The notes under the pieces were generated by a model that was not told the DNA's origin, searched no databases, and saw nothing but the letters and a program-made list of their open reading frames with translations. DNA of 64,000 nucleotides from Diplolepis rosae (lineage: Eukaryota > Arthropoda > Insecta > Hymenoptera > Diplolepididae). Below, in pieces: positions 1 through 12,282 of the stretch. Each line of letters opens with the position of its first letter. Within the stretch, counting starts at the first letter, position 1. The stretch spans positions 3,451,001-3,515,000 of the forward strand of contig JAPYXD010000466.1 in assembly GCA_030998225.1 (NCBI GenBank). Direction: 5' to 3'. The position numbers and the translations under genes are program-made.

Positions 1-9
1 GGGCCTCGA

Positions 10-245
10 GAGCGAAACAACGGGGAGGGCCAGTAGAAATTGCATGGGGGCCTGCACCCGCAGTCCTGCGTCTCAGGAAAATTTGACTGTCCGCGTCGTT
101 CGAGGGAGGATTCTTTTTAGTCTTCTCCTGGCTGGTGCGGCTTGTCGGTTCGCCTAGCGCGCGTGTGGTCGCGGATGAAGGTCCCGGGCGAACGGATGAC
201 GGAACAGTCGTACGCGACTTTAAGCCGAAACCAACCGCCCGTGAA
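10..245 (+). mobile_element. R1-clade LINE 3' tail fragment
   Basis: This stretch matches the 3' end of the LINE at about 42,760-42,995, including the shared blocks around the phrase gcgaacggatgacg and tcgtacgcgacttta. The homology stops at about 245, before the conserved terminal hairpins, so the copy lacks its last ~150 bases. Its upstream part lies outside the window. It is non-coding here. Confidence 0.8.
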
Positions 246-480
246 TTTATTTAAAAACTGAAACTAGGAAAAATTCTGAAAAAAATTACACAAACGTATC
301 ATTAGATGGCCGATGTAGTAGTATTTTTCGGAGAAATTTTTACTTCAAAATTAACAATAAAAAAAAATGTTTCACTGAAACAAATCGATTTTTTGAAAAA
401 ACGCCATCTTTGAAAAATCTGCAAAAATTAATAGTGATAGCTCCGAGTATTATGCAAATTTTAGGTATTTAATTAAGGTG

Positions 481-1440
481 CGCACTCGAAAATTGCGCGA
501 AATATAAATTTTTTTGTAAAGTGATGCGCGTGGAATAACGATCTTCGATCGACGGTGTCGAACGAGACTTCCTCTAATACTGTATTACTGTCTACTTTTT
601 CGAGAACGTTATTATCAAAAAGTGATGAGAAGTGATAATTCATTGCTTATATTATGTACATGTTAATATTAATATATTATGTTCACATGAATTTGCATCT
701 TACCGCTTCTGTTACGTAATATGTGCCACAAATGTTATTAGCTTTGAAAATTTCATTCGATATATTACAATTTAATTTTTCTCGACGTAGAACTATTCGA
801 AACCTCTTGCATAAAAATGCTGTTCACCCGCAACTCCAAAATCTATTAAGTGATGCGATAAATTGATAAAATTCATTTTGTTCTTGTACTATTGATGTGC
901 TCCATCAGAAAAATATTTAATTCTGTTAACGACTGTGACATTTTTTTTTCAAAGATGCAACCAATTTTTTTGTAATCAAGTGTACTGCAATTGTTTCATA
1001 GTTGAGGCAATCCGATATGCCAACATAAGATACATGTTCTATTTTATTAGCTTTAATATTTTTGTAATAAATAACAAACGGGTGGACCGTTGGCTGATTA
1101 TTATTCCAGTGGAAACCTTGAACGGCTTCCTGAACAACAAACGCCAAATTTTCTGAAAAATCCAGAGTAACGACGAAATTGCCGGTTTTCGAATTATCTT
1201 TGGCACTTCTGAAAGCGGTAAGATGCAAATTCATGTGAACATAATATATTAATATTAGCATGTACATAATATAAGCAATGAATAATCACTTCTTATCACT
1301 TTTTGATAATAACATTCTCGAAAAAGTAGACAGTAATACATTATTAGTGGAAGTCGCGCTCGACGCCGTCGATCGAAGATCGTGATTCCACGAGCATCAT
1401 TTTACAAAAAAATTCATATTTCGCACAATTTTCGAGTGCG
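481..1440. mobile_element. Foldback (long-TIR) element, 960 bp
   Basis: Bases 481-709 and 1212-1440 are near-perfect reverse complements (about 229 bp each), both starting from the outer sequence cgcactcgaaaatt. A loop of about 500 bp lies between them. No target-site duplication is obvious at the edges. The loop carries a fragment of a transposon-type protein on the minus strand. I read this as a non-autonomous foldback DNA element. Confidence 0.8.
926..1267 (-). pseudogene. Fragment of a transposon-encoded protein
   Basis: The 113-residue frame begins inside the right inverted arm. Only the part from about residue 28 onward looks conserved: TGNFVVTLDFSEN, then QGFHWNN, then HPFVIYY, then ISDCLNYETIAVHL. 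From memory this pattern (acidic residue, QGFHWNN, HPF, SDC..HDT) recurs in a multi-copy family of insect transposon proteins with a DDE-like core. I cannot name the family with certainty. A complete protein would be several hundred residues, so this is one internal block whose start codon is supplied by the arm. No function is expected. Confidence 0.45.
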
Positions 1441-2246
1441 ATTTTTTGTTTATTATTTTTTATTTGTTATTATTAATTATATAATTTGTTTAACAAAAGC
1501 TCAATTTCCCGATTTTTCTGAATTTTCTCCGCTTCTAATTATCCAATCAGATCGAACGGCAGCTCATTTTGTTCGCAATTCAATTTTCTACAACTTTTCA
1601 ATTAATGTAATCAAGATTGGATAATTACCTTTAATGTTATAAACAAAAAACTAAAAAAGTGCGATTTTTTGGTCTTAAATGTTAATAACAAATTTATAAA
1701 TCATATTTCGTTGTCCAAAACATGACACAATTTTATAACCATATAGGAAATGGACACTTAAATGCAGCTGATTCGGAGTGCAGGACCGCAATAAACATGT
1801 CAATTGCGTAAGATAAGAACGCTCCCCTAGTCTCTAGGAACTGCACTTAGAGAAGTTTTCGAAAATTTTAGATTTTCGTCCAAATAATAATTTCTAAATT
1901 TAAAAAAAAATTAAACTCTCTTAATGAAATAACCACAGAAATCAAGTGTATTTGCACATCAAAGTGAAATATAATTTTATTTCGGTTATTCAAGTTTATT
2001 TTAAAAAATAACACAATCCAAACTCAGTTTCCATTAAGGATTAGAATTTCAATATTTTAGTGTGTACATCAAATTCAATACATATATATATAAATATACT
2101 ATAACTTAACGCATAGTAAGTACACTTTCTTTTATGTATGAAACAAATATCTACAACGTTTAAATAATAAATGATAAAATTGAGTTCAATTGATTAAAAC
2201 TCTATGAGATAAGTAATACTAGAGGTATAATTTAGAATGATAATCT
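1441..2246. other. AT-rich sequence, nothing recognised
   Basis: I see no gene, no long inverted repeat and no recognisable transposon end. There is a short TA-rich run near 2,080-2,100. Confidence 0.5.
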
Positions 2247-2470
2247 TGTAAAGACTAAGAAAGTAAGAGGACACCCAGTATAACATCTGTCAACTCTCTT
2301 ACTCTCTTCGTCTTACACATTGGCCTTATGAGGGTCAAAGTGTATATAAACAGAGTCAAATTCAAAGATGACACTTCGAAAACGGACTAGTTCTAGGTTT
2401 GAACCTCGGCTAGCTCCTAAAAGTTTGCTTCCAAATTGTGGCCATTGTATGACGTTTCAAAATTCGCTTA
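2247..2470 (+). promoter_or_regulatory. Possible 5' LTR/promoter of the gypsy element
   Basis: The segment starts TGTAAAGAC and has a TATA-like gtatataaa at about 2,340, roughly 300 bp before the first open frame of the gypsy element. No matching 3' copy exists in the window because the element is truncated. I therefore cannot confirm it as an LTR, and no primer-binding site is clear. Confidence 0.25.
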
Positions 2471-2645
2471 ATGAAAATTACAAGTAAGTGTAACTATCTA
2501 AGCATTTAATTATAATATAATATAATTTAACTAATTTATCCTTTCCGCATTCTAAGATAAAAATATTCAGAATTTACTTTGAGGAAAAGGAAACTCGCTA
2601 TAAGAAAATAATTCGATCGGATAAAATCTCGCATTTACGAATTCT

Positions 2646-2948
2646 TTGAAGAAAGGCAGTACGCTGGATTCACGAATATCGGTTTCAATTACTATGCTCT
2701 ATCACACTTTTACGGCTATCCCTCCGGGGCCTCCAAAATTTTTCTTTGTTACGTCCGAAAACGAAAAAATTTTATCATTAACAGGGTTGAAGAAAGAACT
2801 CTTACAAGCAGAGTTTGACAAGGAAGGTCTGAACCTTATCGCGACTTACAGGGATGTGACTAGTTGTCCTCCGGTCAGGGAGCAATTTCATAAGAAAATT
2901 CGCAAAGCCAAAGGTCATCGATTCCGTCGTTTTACGAAAACCGTATGA
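2646..2948 (+). CDS. Unrecognised 100-aa frame at gag start
   Basis: A 100-residue open frame with a basic C-terminus (KIRKAKGHRFRRF) sits where the N-terminal part of gag would be expected. Downstream, about 3,070-3,160, an out-of-frame piece (ILSDKLRDLFGESDISDWK) also looks gag-like. I do not recognise a domain in the 100-residue frame itself. It may be a diverged gag start or chance. Confidence 0.3.
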   Translation: MKKGSTLDSRISVSITMLYHTFTAIPPGPPKFFFVTSENEKILSLTGLKKELLQAEFDKEGLNLIATYRDVTSCPPVREQFHKKIRKAKGHRFRRFTKTV

Positions 2949-3049
2949 AATTAAAGATTTGGGGGATAAAATATTGGTTAAACCACGAATTTGTTTTCGA
3001 CCATTACGACCAGTTGAACCACCACTAATTTGTCTTGTCTCGAGCTGAC

Positions 3050-3962
3050 TTTTGTAAAAAATGTTTCGAATGTAATTATTATTATAATCACGCCCAAAAT
3101 ATATTAAGCGATAAGCTCAGAGATTTATTTGGTGAGTCGGATATATCAGATTGGAAATAAATAAATATATTAGATAATAAATTAATGTTGTGCTTGCGTG
3201 TGTAAATTATATAATAAATTAAGATTACGAAACATTTATATCATTTGCTAATCGTATCAGGGATTTAGAAAAATGTATTATAGAAACTCATAGAGTCAAC
3301 ACGGGGAATATTGACGTCGCGTTCAAGACATCGATTGAAAATAATTGTATAGAATGTTTTAAATTTTTAATGCCATCAAGGCAGAAAGGTTAGTTGAGGC
3401 TAGAAGAAATTTGAGAATGGAAGATAGAAATAATATTAAAACCATGCATCCAAAGAGGGAATTTAAGAAGGGTACGAATATAACTCAAGTTTATAATTCG
3501 GAAGAAACTAAGGTAGGGGTACGAGCCATTAGCCCCCAGTTGTTACTTATTTGTCAATATTGTAATAAATCGGGACATTTCACAGATAAATGTCGAAACC
3601 GAATTACCGGAATAAATTACGCCTGGGTGGTTTGTCAATTATGCAGTAGGGATGGTCATTCAGCTAATCAATTTACAACTTCAATCAAATGCCAAATATG
3701 TGAGAAACCCGGACATTCTGTAAGACAGTGCCGATCTCAATCTAGTGGCATGAATAAGTGCCAGATTTGTAGCAAGGTCGGGCACGTAGCGAATCAATTT
3801 TATCTATTTAAATTCGCTACGGATAGGTTAAATTTACAAATAGAATCCAGATTGCATTTGAATTGTCAGATCTGCGATAAAGTTGGGGATACTGCTGCCA
3901 CTTGTCACGTGAAAATCGAAAAAAATTTGCACCTATTGTCAAAACAAGGGGCGTACAATTGA
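3050..3962 (+). pseudogene. Gag remnant with five zinc-knuckle-like units
   Basis: Gag binds and packages the element RNA. Bases about 3,215-3,410 encode a capsid-type block (FANRIRDLEK, then NTGNIDVAFKTSIENN) that is interrupted by a stop and a frameshift before the ATG at 3,411. The 183-residue frame from 3,411 then has five repeats of the C-x2-C-x4-H/D-x4-C kind. Units 1 and 3 keep CCHC: CQYCNKSGHFTDKC and CQICEKPGHSVRQC. Units 2 and 4 have F in place of the last Cys, and unit 5 has D for the His. So only two of five knuckles could bind zinc as they stand. Five units is more than the usual one or two. Confidence 0.75.
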
Positions 3963-4097
3963 AGAATGCCGTAAACGCCAATATAATAAAAGGATGAGAT
4001 CGGGAAATGGGCAAGGTCTCCCGAATGCGATCGCAAGTACGGAGACTCCTCGACACCAAATGCGCTCAACAAACTTTCTACAAACAGAGGATCAAAT

Positions 4098-4985
4098 TTG
4101 CGAACTCTTACCATTAGATTAAATAAATTTTACGATTTAATTCCGTTTGTTTCTTTTAAATATCCGGGTAGCAAACAGGGGATAGACCTTATGATAGACT
4201 CTGGTTCGCAAGAAAATGTAATTCAAGTTGACGTACTACCACGTAATATTGAAATAAATTATTCAAAAAGAATTTGGATTAAGGGAATTTCTGACAAACC
4301 TTTTTGCACACTAGGAAGTGTAACATTCAAAATCTTTAACCAGGCGATTAATTTTCATGTAATTCAGGATATATTACATATTTCATACGACAGTATATTG
4401 GGAATAGATTTTCTTTATAGGTACGGAGTGCTTGTGGATTTTAAGCATAAGAATATACATTTCGGTAACTATACGATACCTTTTAAACAAAATATGGGTC
4501 AGCATGAGAACAGTATGATTGATGAAATATTCAAAGTCAATCAACTCTATCAGACGCAAACTCTACCGCTCATCGACGTTTTAAACCGAGAACTTACATA
4601 CGTAGGGCAATTTTCATTAGATACCGGATCTGAAGGAAACCTAATTGAAATAAGTTCTTTACCGTTTGATTGCGAAATAGAAAACAGTAAAATTGTTTGA
4701 GAGTCTGTTTCTACCTTGGGAATAGCCCAAATTACAATTTTTGGCCACCTAACTAATTTTTAAGTAGTGCCGGAACACTTCCCAATTCCTTGTGAAGGAT
4801 TATTAGGTTCTGAATATTTCGAGATTTCTCACGCTATACTGAATTTTGAGCATAAATTCATACAAATTGGAAAAAAATATTCCGCATTTAAAGAGAGAAA
4901 ACTAGTGAATCACAAAAGTGAAGAGGTAGCGAAGAACAATAAGGAAGCATTAGGGACAGAAGAAGACGATACCTCGGTGCAATAA
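4098..4985 (+). pseudogene. Two tandem retropepsin-like domains
   Basis: The first frame (4,098-4,700) holds a retropepsin-like domain: active-site DSGS at about residue 31 and the ILGIDFL flap/core motif near residue 100. A second catalytic triplet, DTGS, follows near residue 175. After a stop at about 4,698, the next frame (4,767-4,985) has the matching LLGSEYF motif. The second domain is therefore a separate retropepsin-like unit, cut by a stop codon. Its C-terminal tail is lysine/glutamate rich and leads into the RT frame. Retropepsins of this group normally act as dimers of one domain; two in a row suggests duplication. Confidence 0.65.
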
Positions 4986-5015
4986 ATAGAAACAAACGAT
5001 CATCAATCTAATGAA

Positions 5016-6487
5016 TTGGAATACAGCATTTATGAAGTGTGGGATAATAGGATCATTCTAGGAGAACTTCATCACTTTCAGAATGTTAACATAGATACTG
5101 TGGAAGATTTAAGCATCCCAGAGATGAAAAAGGATGTGAATTTGAGTTGTGTAGAAACATTTTTGATATTCGATTCAGAGCATGTAATGAAACACCCCGT
5201 AAATTCAAATAAGCACAATTTAGATTATGCAAATCGCTTCGGCAAACTAAAAGAAATCCTGGAATTAGATAAATTAAACATTGAAGAACAAGAACAGATG
5301 TATAGGTTATTAGAAAAACATGCGGATAGATTTCAACTAGAAGGGGACGAATTATCGGCCACAAACATAACTGAACATCGGATTCTCACGGTAGATGAAT
5401 ATTCAGTAAATGCAAAACAATATAGAATGCCTCATAATTTGAGAACGGAAGCTGACAAACAAATAAGTGAACTATTGGAGAAGGAAATTATAAGACCTTC
5501 AAAATCTCCTTACATCACGAGCCTATGGGTAGTTCCTAAGACACCTGATCAAAGTGGCATACCAAGATGGCGGGTAGTATTAGATTTCCGACCACTTAAC
5601 GAGAAAACAATTCCCTTCTCATATCCCCTCCCCAACATAACTGATATTTTCGACCAAGTCGGTAATGCATGTTATTTTACAGTAATAGATTGTGTCTCTG
5701 GGTTTCATCAAATTCCTCTAGATGGAGCTGATGCCCACAAAACCACGTTTACTACTCCTAGCGGACATTTTGAATTCGTAAGGATACCGTTTGGACTTCG
5801 AAATGCAGCCCCAGAGTATCAAAGGGCTATGAACATGACATTTGATGGAATGATAGGAAGAAAGTGTATATCGACGATATTTTAATCTATGCAAAAACCT
5901 TAGAAGAACACGAAAGATTATTTAACGAGGTAATGAATCGATTAAGTAAGGCAAGTTGGAAACTAGACCCAAAAAACTGAGAATTATTACGACGGGAGGT
6001 AACATACTTAAGCCATATCATTAATGCCGAAGGGCTCAACCCTGACCCAAAAAAGGTCGAGGCGGTCAAGGAATTTCCCAAGCTTAAGAACGTTAAAACC
6101 GTTAGACAATTTTTATGGCTAGCGGGATATTATAGGCGTTTTATTAAGGATTTTACTAGAATCGCGAAACCATTAACAAAACTATTACAAAAGAATGAGA
6201 ACTTTCATTGATCGGACGAAGCAGAAAAGGCGTTTGTGAAATTAAAGGAAGTATTATGCACAGTGCCATTATTACAACCTCCTAATATGAGTAAAACTTT
6301 TATCATAACAACAGACGCATCTGGATACGCCGTTGGTGGAATTTTATCACAAGGAAAATTCGGGAGTGACTTGCCTGTTGCTTATACTTCTCGGGTACTT
6401 AGAGGACCAGAATTGAATTATGATACATATAGGGCAAAATTCGTCAAGTGTACCCGCCTAAAAACTTCTTGTCTCCGATTTCCTTGA
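5016..6487 (+). pseudogene. Gypsy reverse transcriptase and RNase H remnant
   Basis: Reverse transcriptase copies the element RNA to DNA. The frame 5,016-5,885 has the N-terminal linker and RT motifs up to FGLRNAAPEYQ. The catalytic YIDD is present at 5,867-5,878 but in another frame, so about one base has been lost just before it. Further in-frame stops occur near 5,978 and 6,210. The RNase H start (TTDASGYAVGGILSQ) lies near 6,310-6,360, after which homology ends. With these breaks no active polyprotein is possible. Gene order fits the gag and protease remnants upstream. Confidence 0.85.
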
Positions 6488-7404
6488 AAGTGGCGAAATT
6501 ATTGTCCCAGTGAACCTCTTTTAATTCCCCTAAGAGAACGTCTCTGGTACGACGGGTTGTTAGTATACAGGGGCTCGAATTTTCAACCTTTTACCGCGCA
6601 TGCTGATACTCAATTAACCATAACTTCTACAAAAGTAATGCAAATTAATTTTTTTATGAAGGTCTTACAAACTTTTTTCATCAGCTTTACGCTGAAGGCA
6701 ATGGTTTTAGATTGAAAAAATTATTTGAGCTTCATTTTTCAATTTTAAACATATTTTTGAGTTTTTCTCCAAGTACGGCAGATAATTTTCTTCCCAAAGA
6801 AAAATTATTATCGTTTTAAATTATTTGACGGTAATAATTTTTATTACTTATTGGACAAGTAAAACTCACTTAATGTCGATACTTCATTTTTAAGACTTTA
6901 GAGAGGATTTGAAAAACCCGCCGAAAAAATTAGTACACATATTTGACCACTAGATGGATGACTTCGATACCTTCCTCGCAACAAAACTCATTGTCAGTTA
7001 TTATAATTGCCAATTATTTTTCGATCAGAAATTGCTTTTATGCGATTCAGCTTCGGCTCATTCTGACGTCATAATACTGCAGGTTTGTACTTTCCCGTAT
7101 ATTATTTATTCCCATTTACTTTTCCCATTATTCAAAATAGACATAGTATTGCTTAAATACTATATTTCGATCACTTACCCACCTTCCGTGGTTGGAATCG
7201 CATTGTTATTCAATGCCTCAACTTAGCTTTTTCTTCTGCTTAATTTTCCATCATGCCAAGAAGAACCAGCTTGGGTGGTCGTTGTTATAATCCTTTTTCC
7301 AAGGAAAATCACAAGCGTGATCCGTTCAGTTTAAGAACATTTTCTGCAACTCTTCAAAAAAAAGTATCCCAGTATACCCATCGTTGCGAAACTGTTTGTA
7401 AATT
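6488..7404. other. AT-rich sequence, nothing recognised
   Basis: The short frames here (for example 6,954-7,226 and 7,253-7,456) show no recognisable domain and no copies elsewhere in the window. No repeat boundary is seen until the large inverted arm starts at about 7,405. Confidence 0.45.
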
Positions 7405-10283
7405 GATGATATTGAAGTTTGAGACGTTTCAAACCCAAACTTGTGACGAATTGTGAGACGAACTATTAGGTGGAAAATTCTTCTATGAGACGGAAATTTA
7501 TCCCTAGATCAGGTAACGAAGGAAGACAATATAAGCAATAAACATTACCTCTATAAACAGAGGGACTCTTATACCGAAGTTTGGGATAAAATTTACCTAA
7601 AGGAAACCCTTGTCACTGATCAGCATTTTATGACTTTTAGGTTGACACAAAATTATCATAAAAAACTTTGCTCATATGTGAACGCTACTTATGTAATGTA
7701 AATGATGACTAATATGGTATTCAAATCAAAAGTTATAAAAAACTGAATGTTACAAAAGAATTTTTCTTTAATGGATTTTTACAAAATATTTTTCTAAAAA
7801 TTCAAAAAATGCAGTAGATGACGATAGAAAAACGTGATTCAACATAAAAAAGTTTATATATGATTTATTCACGTGGCCTGATAGAGAAATTGCCTTAACC
7901 ACGCAACTAAAAATATGACATTGCAATGATGAAAACACAGATTTACAACGTTTATATATGAACATTGGAGTAAATGGGTGGAGTAAAGATGATATATCCT
8001 GAATGGGTTTTCACAAACGAGTATTTCGTAGCAAGAGACGAATAGCGTTATGAAATACAAGTGAGTCGGAGCGAGTAGATAACTCTAGTATTGCGTGTGC
8101 ATACGTGTATATCAATGTCTGCGCGCGAGAATGTGCATCAAGTATCGACAGATCAGCGCGAATTCTCCCGATAGCTTATAATTGGAGATGACGAGTACCA
8201 GCGAGTCTCGGCAAGTCGCAGAGAGTCGCGGTTAGTATTTATTGGACTGGAGTTTTAACGGTATTTGGCTTTATTTTTCATTATTAAGGGAAGAAATACT
8301 TTAGAGACAGTTTCATTCGGAATCGACTCATGAATGGAAACCCACTCGATGTAACCCTTATTCCCTAAATTGAAAAATATGTAGTGTCACAGACATGTTC
8401 AACGAAAACAATAGAATAGTGGAAAAATTTTTAGAAAGAATTCGATGTACGGAACAATCCGTTGATATGTCGATAGTAATTATGTAATATATATAAAGGA
8501 TTCCGATTCTTGGAATGTGAAAACATTTTGATAATCTGCATGAAAGATGAAGATTTAAAAAATAATATATTCTCTTTAATGTCATCAAAACATGACTTGG
8601 TAACACTAAGAACAAAAAATTACAACATGTATGTACGCATGTGCAATAGGCAGATAAAGAAAAGATAGAATGCAGCTTTTTTCGTAAATAAAGATACATG
8701 ACATAATGCAGAAGTTCATTAGGATCAAACAAGACGTTAAAAGACACTTTAGGATAAATAGGATGACTCCGTTGTGAGGAAAGCAAACATTCCCCATCCT
8801 TAGATATGAGCTAACTCACTAGACGATAAAAATGAATGTGATGCAACCCTTTTTTCAAACTTTTAAAACTAGATAGGTTAGAGAAAGAGATGAGAAATCG
8901 AATTAAAAAAAATCAACATAAAACACTGCTCATATGTGCATACTACATAGGTGATGCACTTAAACGAATGGGATTTATAAAATTTGATAACATGATAATG
9001 ATTTGAACGAACTTTAGGAATTTTGGAAAAACCATTTTCTCTTTAATGTTATGGTGACACGTTTTCCAGTAAATGTGCACAAAGAATCTTGTTCTCTTTT
9101 TATTTACTCAAACAAAGTTTAATTGATTTATATTGTACATAATTTTGAAACATGGAAAAAACTTGTCTTTGTAACACTGAAAACAAAAAGTTACAACATG
9201 TTTTCATGCATATCAGACTAAGAAGATGAAGAAGTGATAGAATCAACTTTTCTTGTAAATTGATATATATGACATAATGCAAAAGTGCATTACAATGAGA
9301 TAAGATATCAAAAGACACGTCAGAATGAATAGGTACAGACCGTTGTGAAAAAAGAGAAAATTTCATATATTCAGATATAGGCTGACTCACTAGACGGTCG
9401 AAATGACTGTGATGTAACCCTTTTTTTTAAACTTTTAAAACTGGATTGTTTAGAGAATGATATAAGGAATCGATTAAACCCTGTTAGATAGCTCGGGATC
9501 AATAAGAAGTTACTTTTTTAAACGATAACAATAGAGAAAATTTGTCTCTTTTTAAAAGTTCTACCACGCCTTTCTAAACATTCCAAATTAATAAAATCTT
9601 AGCCCAGGTAATAGAGTGAATTCTCAACGTTCAATTGTATATGTAGAAAAGAACATGAAATGCATAGGGGTTGAGATTTCGCTGTTTTCCTGAGTGCATA
9701 AATTCGTCTTACTTTCAAGAAATTGAAATTTCCATGCACAAACTTAAGACGATTTGGCCCCACAATTTTTGACAGCCAGCTCGAAGTCGAACCCAAAAGC
9801 AGGTAGTGGGTCATTACAATAGAGGCAATAAACCGTACGTACTGCGTACTCTTAATTCTAAATTGACATTATACTTAAAGAACACATGAGTTTTAACATC
9901 ATAGAGGTTTTTCGCGAAACACATCATATGAGTGCAATGTCACATATGAGAACACGAATTGTGGAATGCCCATAAAGTGGCTGTAATTTAAAAAAAAAGT
10001 AATCTCAAGTGTTGAATTTGAATCAAACATACTTTTTTGGAAATGTAATAGAGTATAAATTTATCATACTTCATACATCATACTTTATTTATATGCGTTT
10101 CTCGGTGAGTTACGTTACTTTTTGTGAACGTAACAAGTCGTAATAAAGTTACTTTTCGAAAAAAGTAATTTATTAATGTTAAAGTTCGTAGAGACGAAAC
10201 AGATGATACTGATTTGAACGAACTTCAGGAATTTTGAGAAAAACATTTTCTCTTTAATGTTATGGTGACACGTTTTCCAGTAA
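7405..10283 (+). repeat. Left arm of 26-kb inverted repeat
   Basis: This arm is the reverse complement of 30,574-33,152 over almost its whole length. The outer edge is near atgatattgaagtttgag and the inner edge is ccagtaa. Long runs (for example 7,640-8,390 against 32,160-32,900) differ at only a few bases by eye. The left arm has about 330 bp (near 9,440-9,770) that the right arm lacks. The arm is itself built from diverged direct copies of a unit. Open frames mirrored between the arms have no recognisable domain, and I treat them as by-products. Confidence 0.9.
9001..9828 (+). repeat. Direct repeat copy A within left arm
   Basis: Bases 9,001-9,828 recur at 10,212-11,044 in the same orientation with small differences. 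A more diverged relative lies at about 8,360-8,800; its minus-strand translation aligns with that of 9,100-9,390. The arm is therefore a ladder of units of different age. Confidence 0.85.
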
Positions 10284-11044
10284 ATGTGCACAAAGAATCT
10301 TGTTGTTCTCTTTTTATTTACTCAAGCAAAGTTTAATTGATTTATATTGTATATAATTTTGAAACATGGAAAAAACTTGTCTTTGTAATACTGAAAACAA
10401 TAACGTTACAACATGTTTTCATGCATATCAGACTAAGAAGATGAAGAAGTGATAGAATCAACTTTTCTTGTAAATTGATATATATGACATAATGCAGAAG
10501 TGCATTACAATGAGATAAGATATCAAAAGACACGTCAGGATGAATAGGTACAGACCGTTGTGAAAAAAGAGAAAATTTCGTATATTCAGATATGGGCTGA
10601 CTCACTAGACGGCCGAAATGACTGTGATGTAACCCTTTTTTTTAAACTTTTAAAACTGTTTTGTTTAGAGAATGATATAAGGAATCGAATAAACCCTGTT
10701 AGATAGCTCGCGTTCAATAAGAAGTTACTTTTTTAAACGAAAACAATAGAGAAAATTTCTCTCTTTTTAAAAGTTCTAACACGCATTTCTAAACATTCCA
10801 AATTGATTGAATCTTAGCCCAGGTAATAGAGGGAATTCTCAACCTTCAATTGCATATGTAAAAAAGAACATGAAATGCATAGGGGTTGAGATTTCGCCGT
10901 TTTCCTGAGTGCATAAATTCGTCCTACTTTCAAGAAATTGAAATTTCCATGCACAAACTTGAGACGATTTGGCCCCACAATTTTTGACAGCCAGCTCGAA
11001 GTGGAACCCAAAAGCTGGCAGTGGGTCATTACAATAGAGGCAAC
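10212..11044 (+). repeat. Direct repeat copy B
   Basis: A second copy of 9,001-9,828. Its first 70 bp are still part of the large inverted repeat; the rest has no partner in the right half of the window. Small indels (for example near 10,300) separate it from copy A. Confidence 0.85.
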
Positions 11045-11046
11045 AA

Positions 11047-11350
11047 AATCAACCTCTATAAACCGAGGGTCTTTCACTATAGCCTAGAATAAAAATTAAT
11101 CTTAGGCAACCCTTCCAATCGATCAGTTTTTTATGATTTACAAATTATCAAAAAATTACCATAAAACGCTGTTCATATGTGCATACTACATAGGTGATAT
11201 ACGTTAAAGATTGAGATTTATAAAATTTGATAACATAATAATGATTTGAACGATTTTTAGGAATTTTGAAAAAACTATTTTCTCTTTAATGTTTCCGTGA
11301 CATGTTTTCCAGTGAATGTGTACACAAAATCCGGTTTGTCTCTTTTTATT
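11047..11350 (+). repeat. Degenerate third unit copy
   Basis: The order 'cctctataaac', then a cluster ending near gatcagt, then catatgtgcatactacataggtgat, then a gaacgatttttaggaatttt block matches 7,555-7,720 and 8,930-9,100 loosely. It is an old copy of the same unit. Confidence 0.6.
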
Positions 11351-11927
11351 GATCGAAACAAGCTGAAATTTTTATTTCTAGAAACTTTTGTTTCTTTGAA
11401 AAAAACTGATTCGAGATTGCCATGCAACGGTTGAGGTTTCAAATGTACATAATAATGTTGTAGAAAGGACATCGTTTCTCATTTATTAAGGAAAATTTTT
11501 TATTTATTGTAATGCTATGAATATAAGTTATTCGTAATTGTAATTAATTTAATCAAAATTAGGGGTTTTCTGGGATATTTTTAAGTCTGCCGTTGAGTCG
11601 TATTTGACACTTTTATTACACACAGTATTAAAGTGTGCTCGGCTTCTTTTTGCGCTCGACGCAAGGATTACCTTTAACGGAAGCTTCCAATCAGGTTAAA
11701 TTGAATATAGTTTTTTTTTCGAATATTCAGTTCAACCAAATTTGAATTCAATGATTTTTTATAAAGTGTATCACTCATTTCCACACCACCCATGAGGTAG
11801 AGTAATTTTTGGTGCGTTTTATTTTGAGTGGTGTCCCCTGTAGACCTATTCCACTAAAGTTATTTCAATGTAAACTATTAATTCATTATTAACTATTTTT
11901 AGTCCTAAATATCTAAAAAATAGGTAT
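11351..11927. other. AT-rich sequence, nothing recognised
   Basis: No gene or repeat is recognised between the last arm unit and the 42-bp satellite. Confidence 0.45.
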
Positions 11928-12119
11928 GAGCATCCGAATGTAGTGCTAAATAACTGGTTAAACCGTTATGAGCAGCCAAGTGTAGAGCTTAATAACTGAT
12001 GGAACAGTTATGAGCATCCCAATGTAGCGCTACATAACTAATAAAACCTTTATGAGCAGTCAAGTGCAGAGCTAAATAACTGATAGAACAGTTATAAGCA
12101 TCCAAATATAGCGCTAAAT

Positions 12120-12282
12120 CAGTGATTCCAGAACGTGGGAGCTGGCGGTCCCCACCATAGATGCCTCGAGCTCATTGTGTCTTCCTCATTCAACCAACCT
12201 ATGGCAGTCGAGCGAGGAAGAAGCCATGAGCTGGTGGGGATTATGGTGGGGGGGCTCTAGCTCCCACGTTCTGGGATCACTG
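12120..12282. mobile_element. hAT-type MITE with 8-bp TSD
   Basis: The termini are CAGTGATTCCAGAACGTGGG and its near-exact reverse complement ending CACTG. The 163-bp element is flanked by CGCTAAAT at 12,112-12,119 and 12,283-12,290. An 8-bp duplication with CAGTG ends is the hAT signature. The host site is a satellite monomer, so the empty site is known from neighbouring monomers. It has no coding capacity. Confidence 0.92.

Larger units (their letters stand above)
2646..6487 (+). mobile_element. Decayed Ty3/gypsy retroelement
   Basis: The order gag, zinc knuckles, retropepsin, RT, RNase H on one strand identifies a Ty3/gypsy element. Coding is broken by several stops and frameshifts. Homology ends inside RNase H at about 6,442; there is no integrase, no envelope-like frame and no 3' LTR. 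The following 900 bp are unrelated, so the 3' half was lost by deletion or rearrangement. Confidence 0.85.

Noticed and set aside
2646..6487. Insect endogenous retrovirus with envelope
   Set aside because: There is no integrase or envelope-like frame; homology ends inside RNase H.
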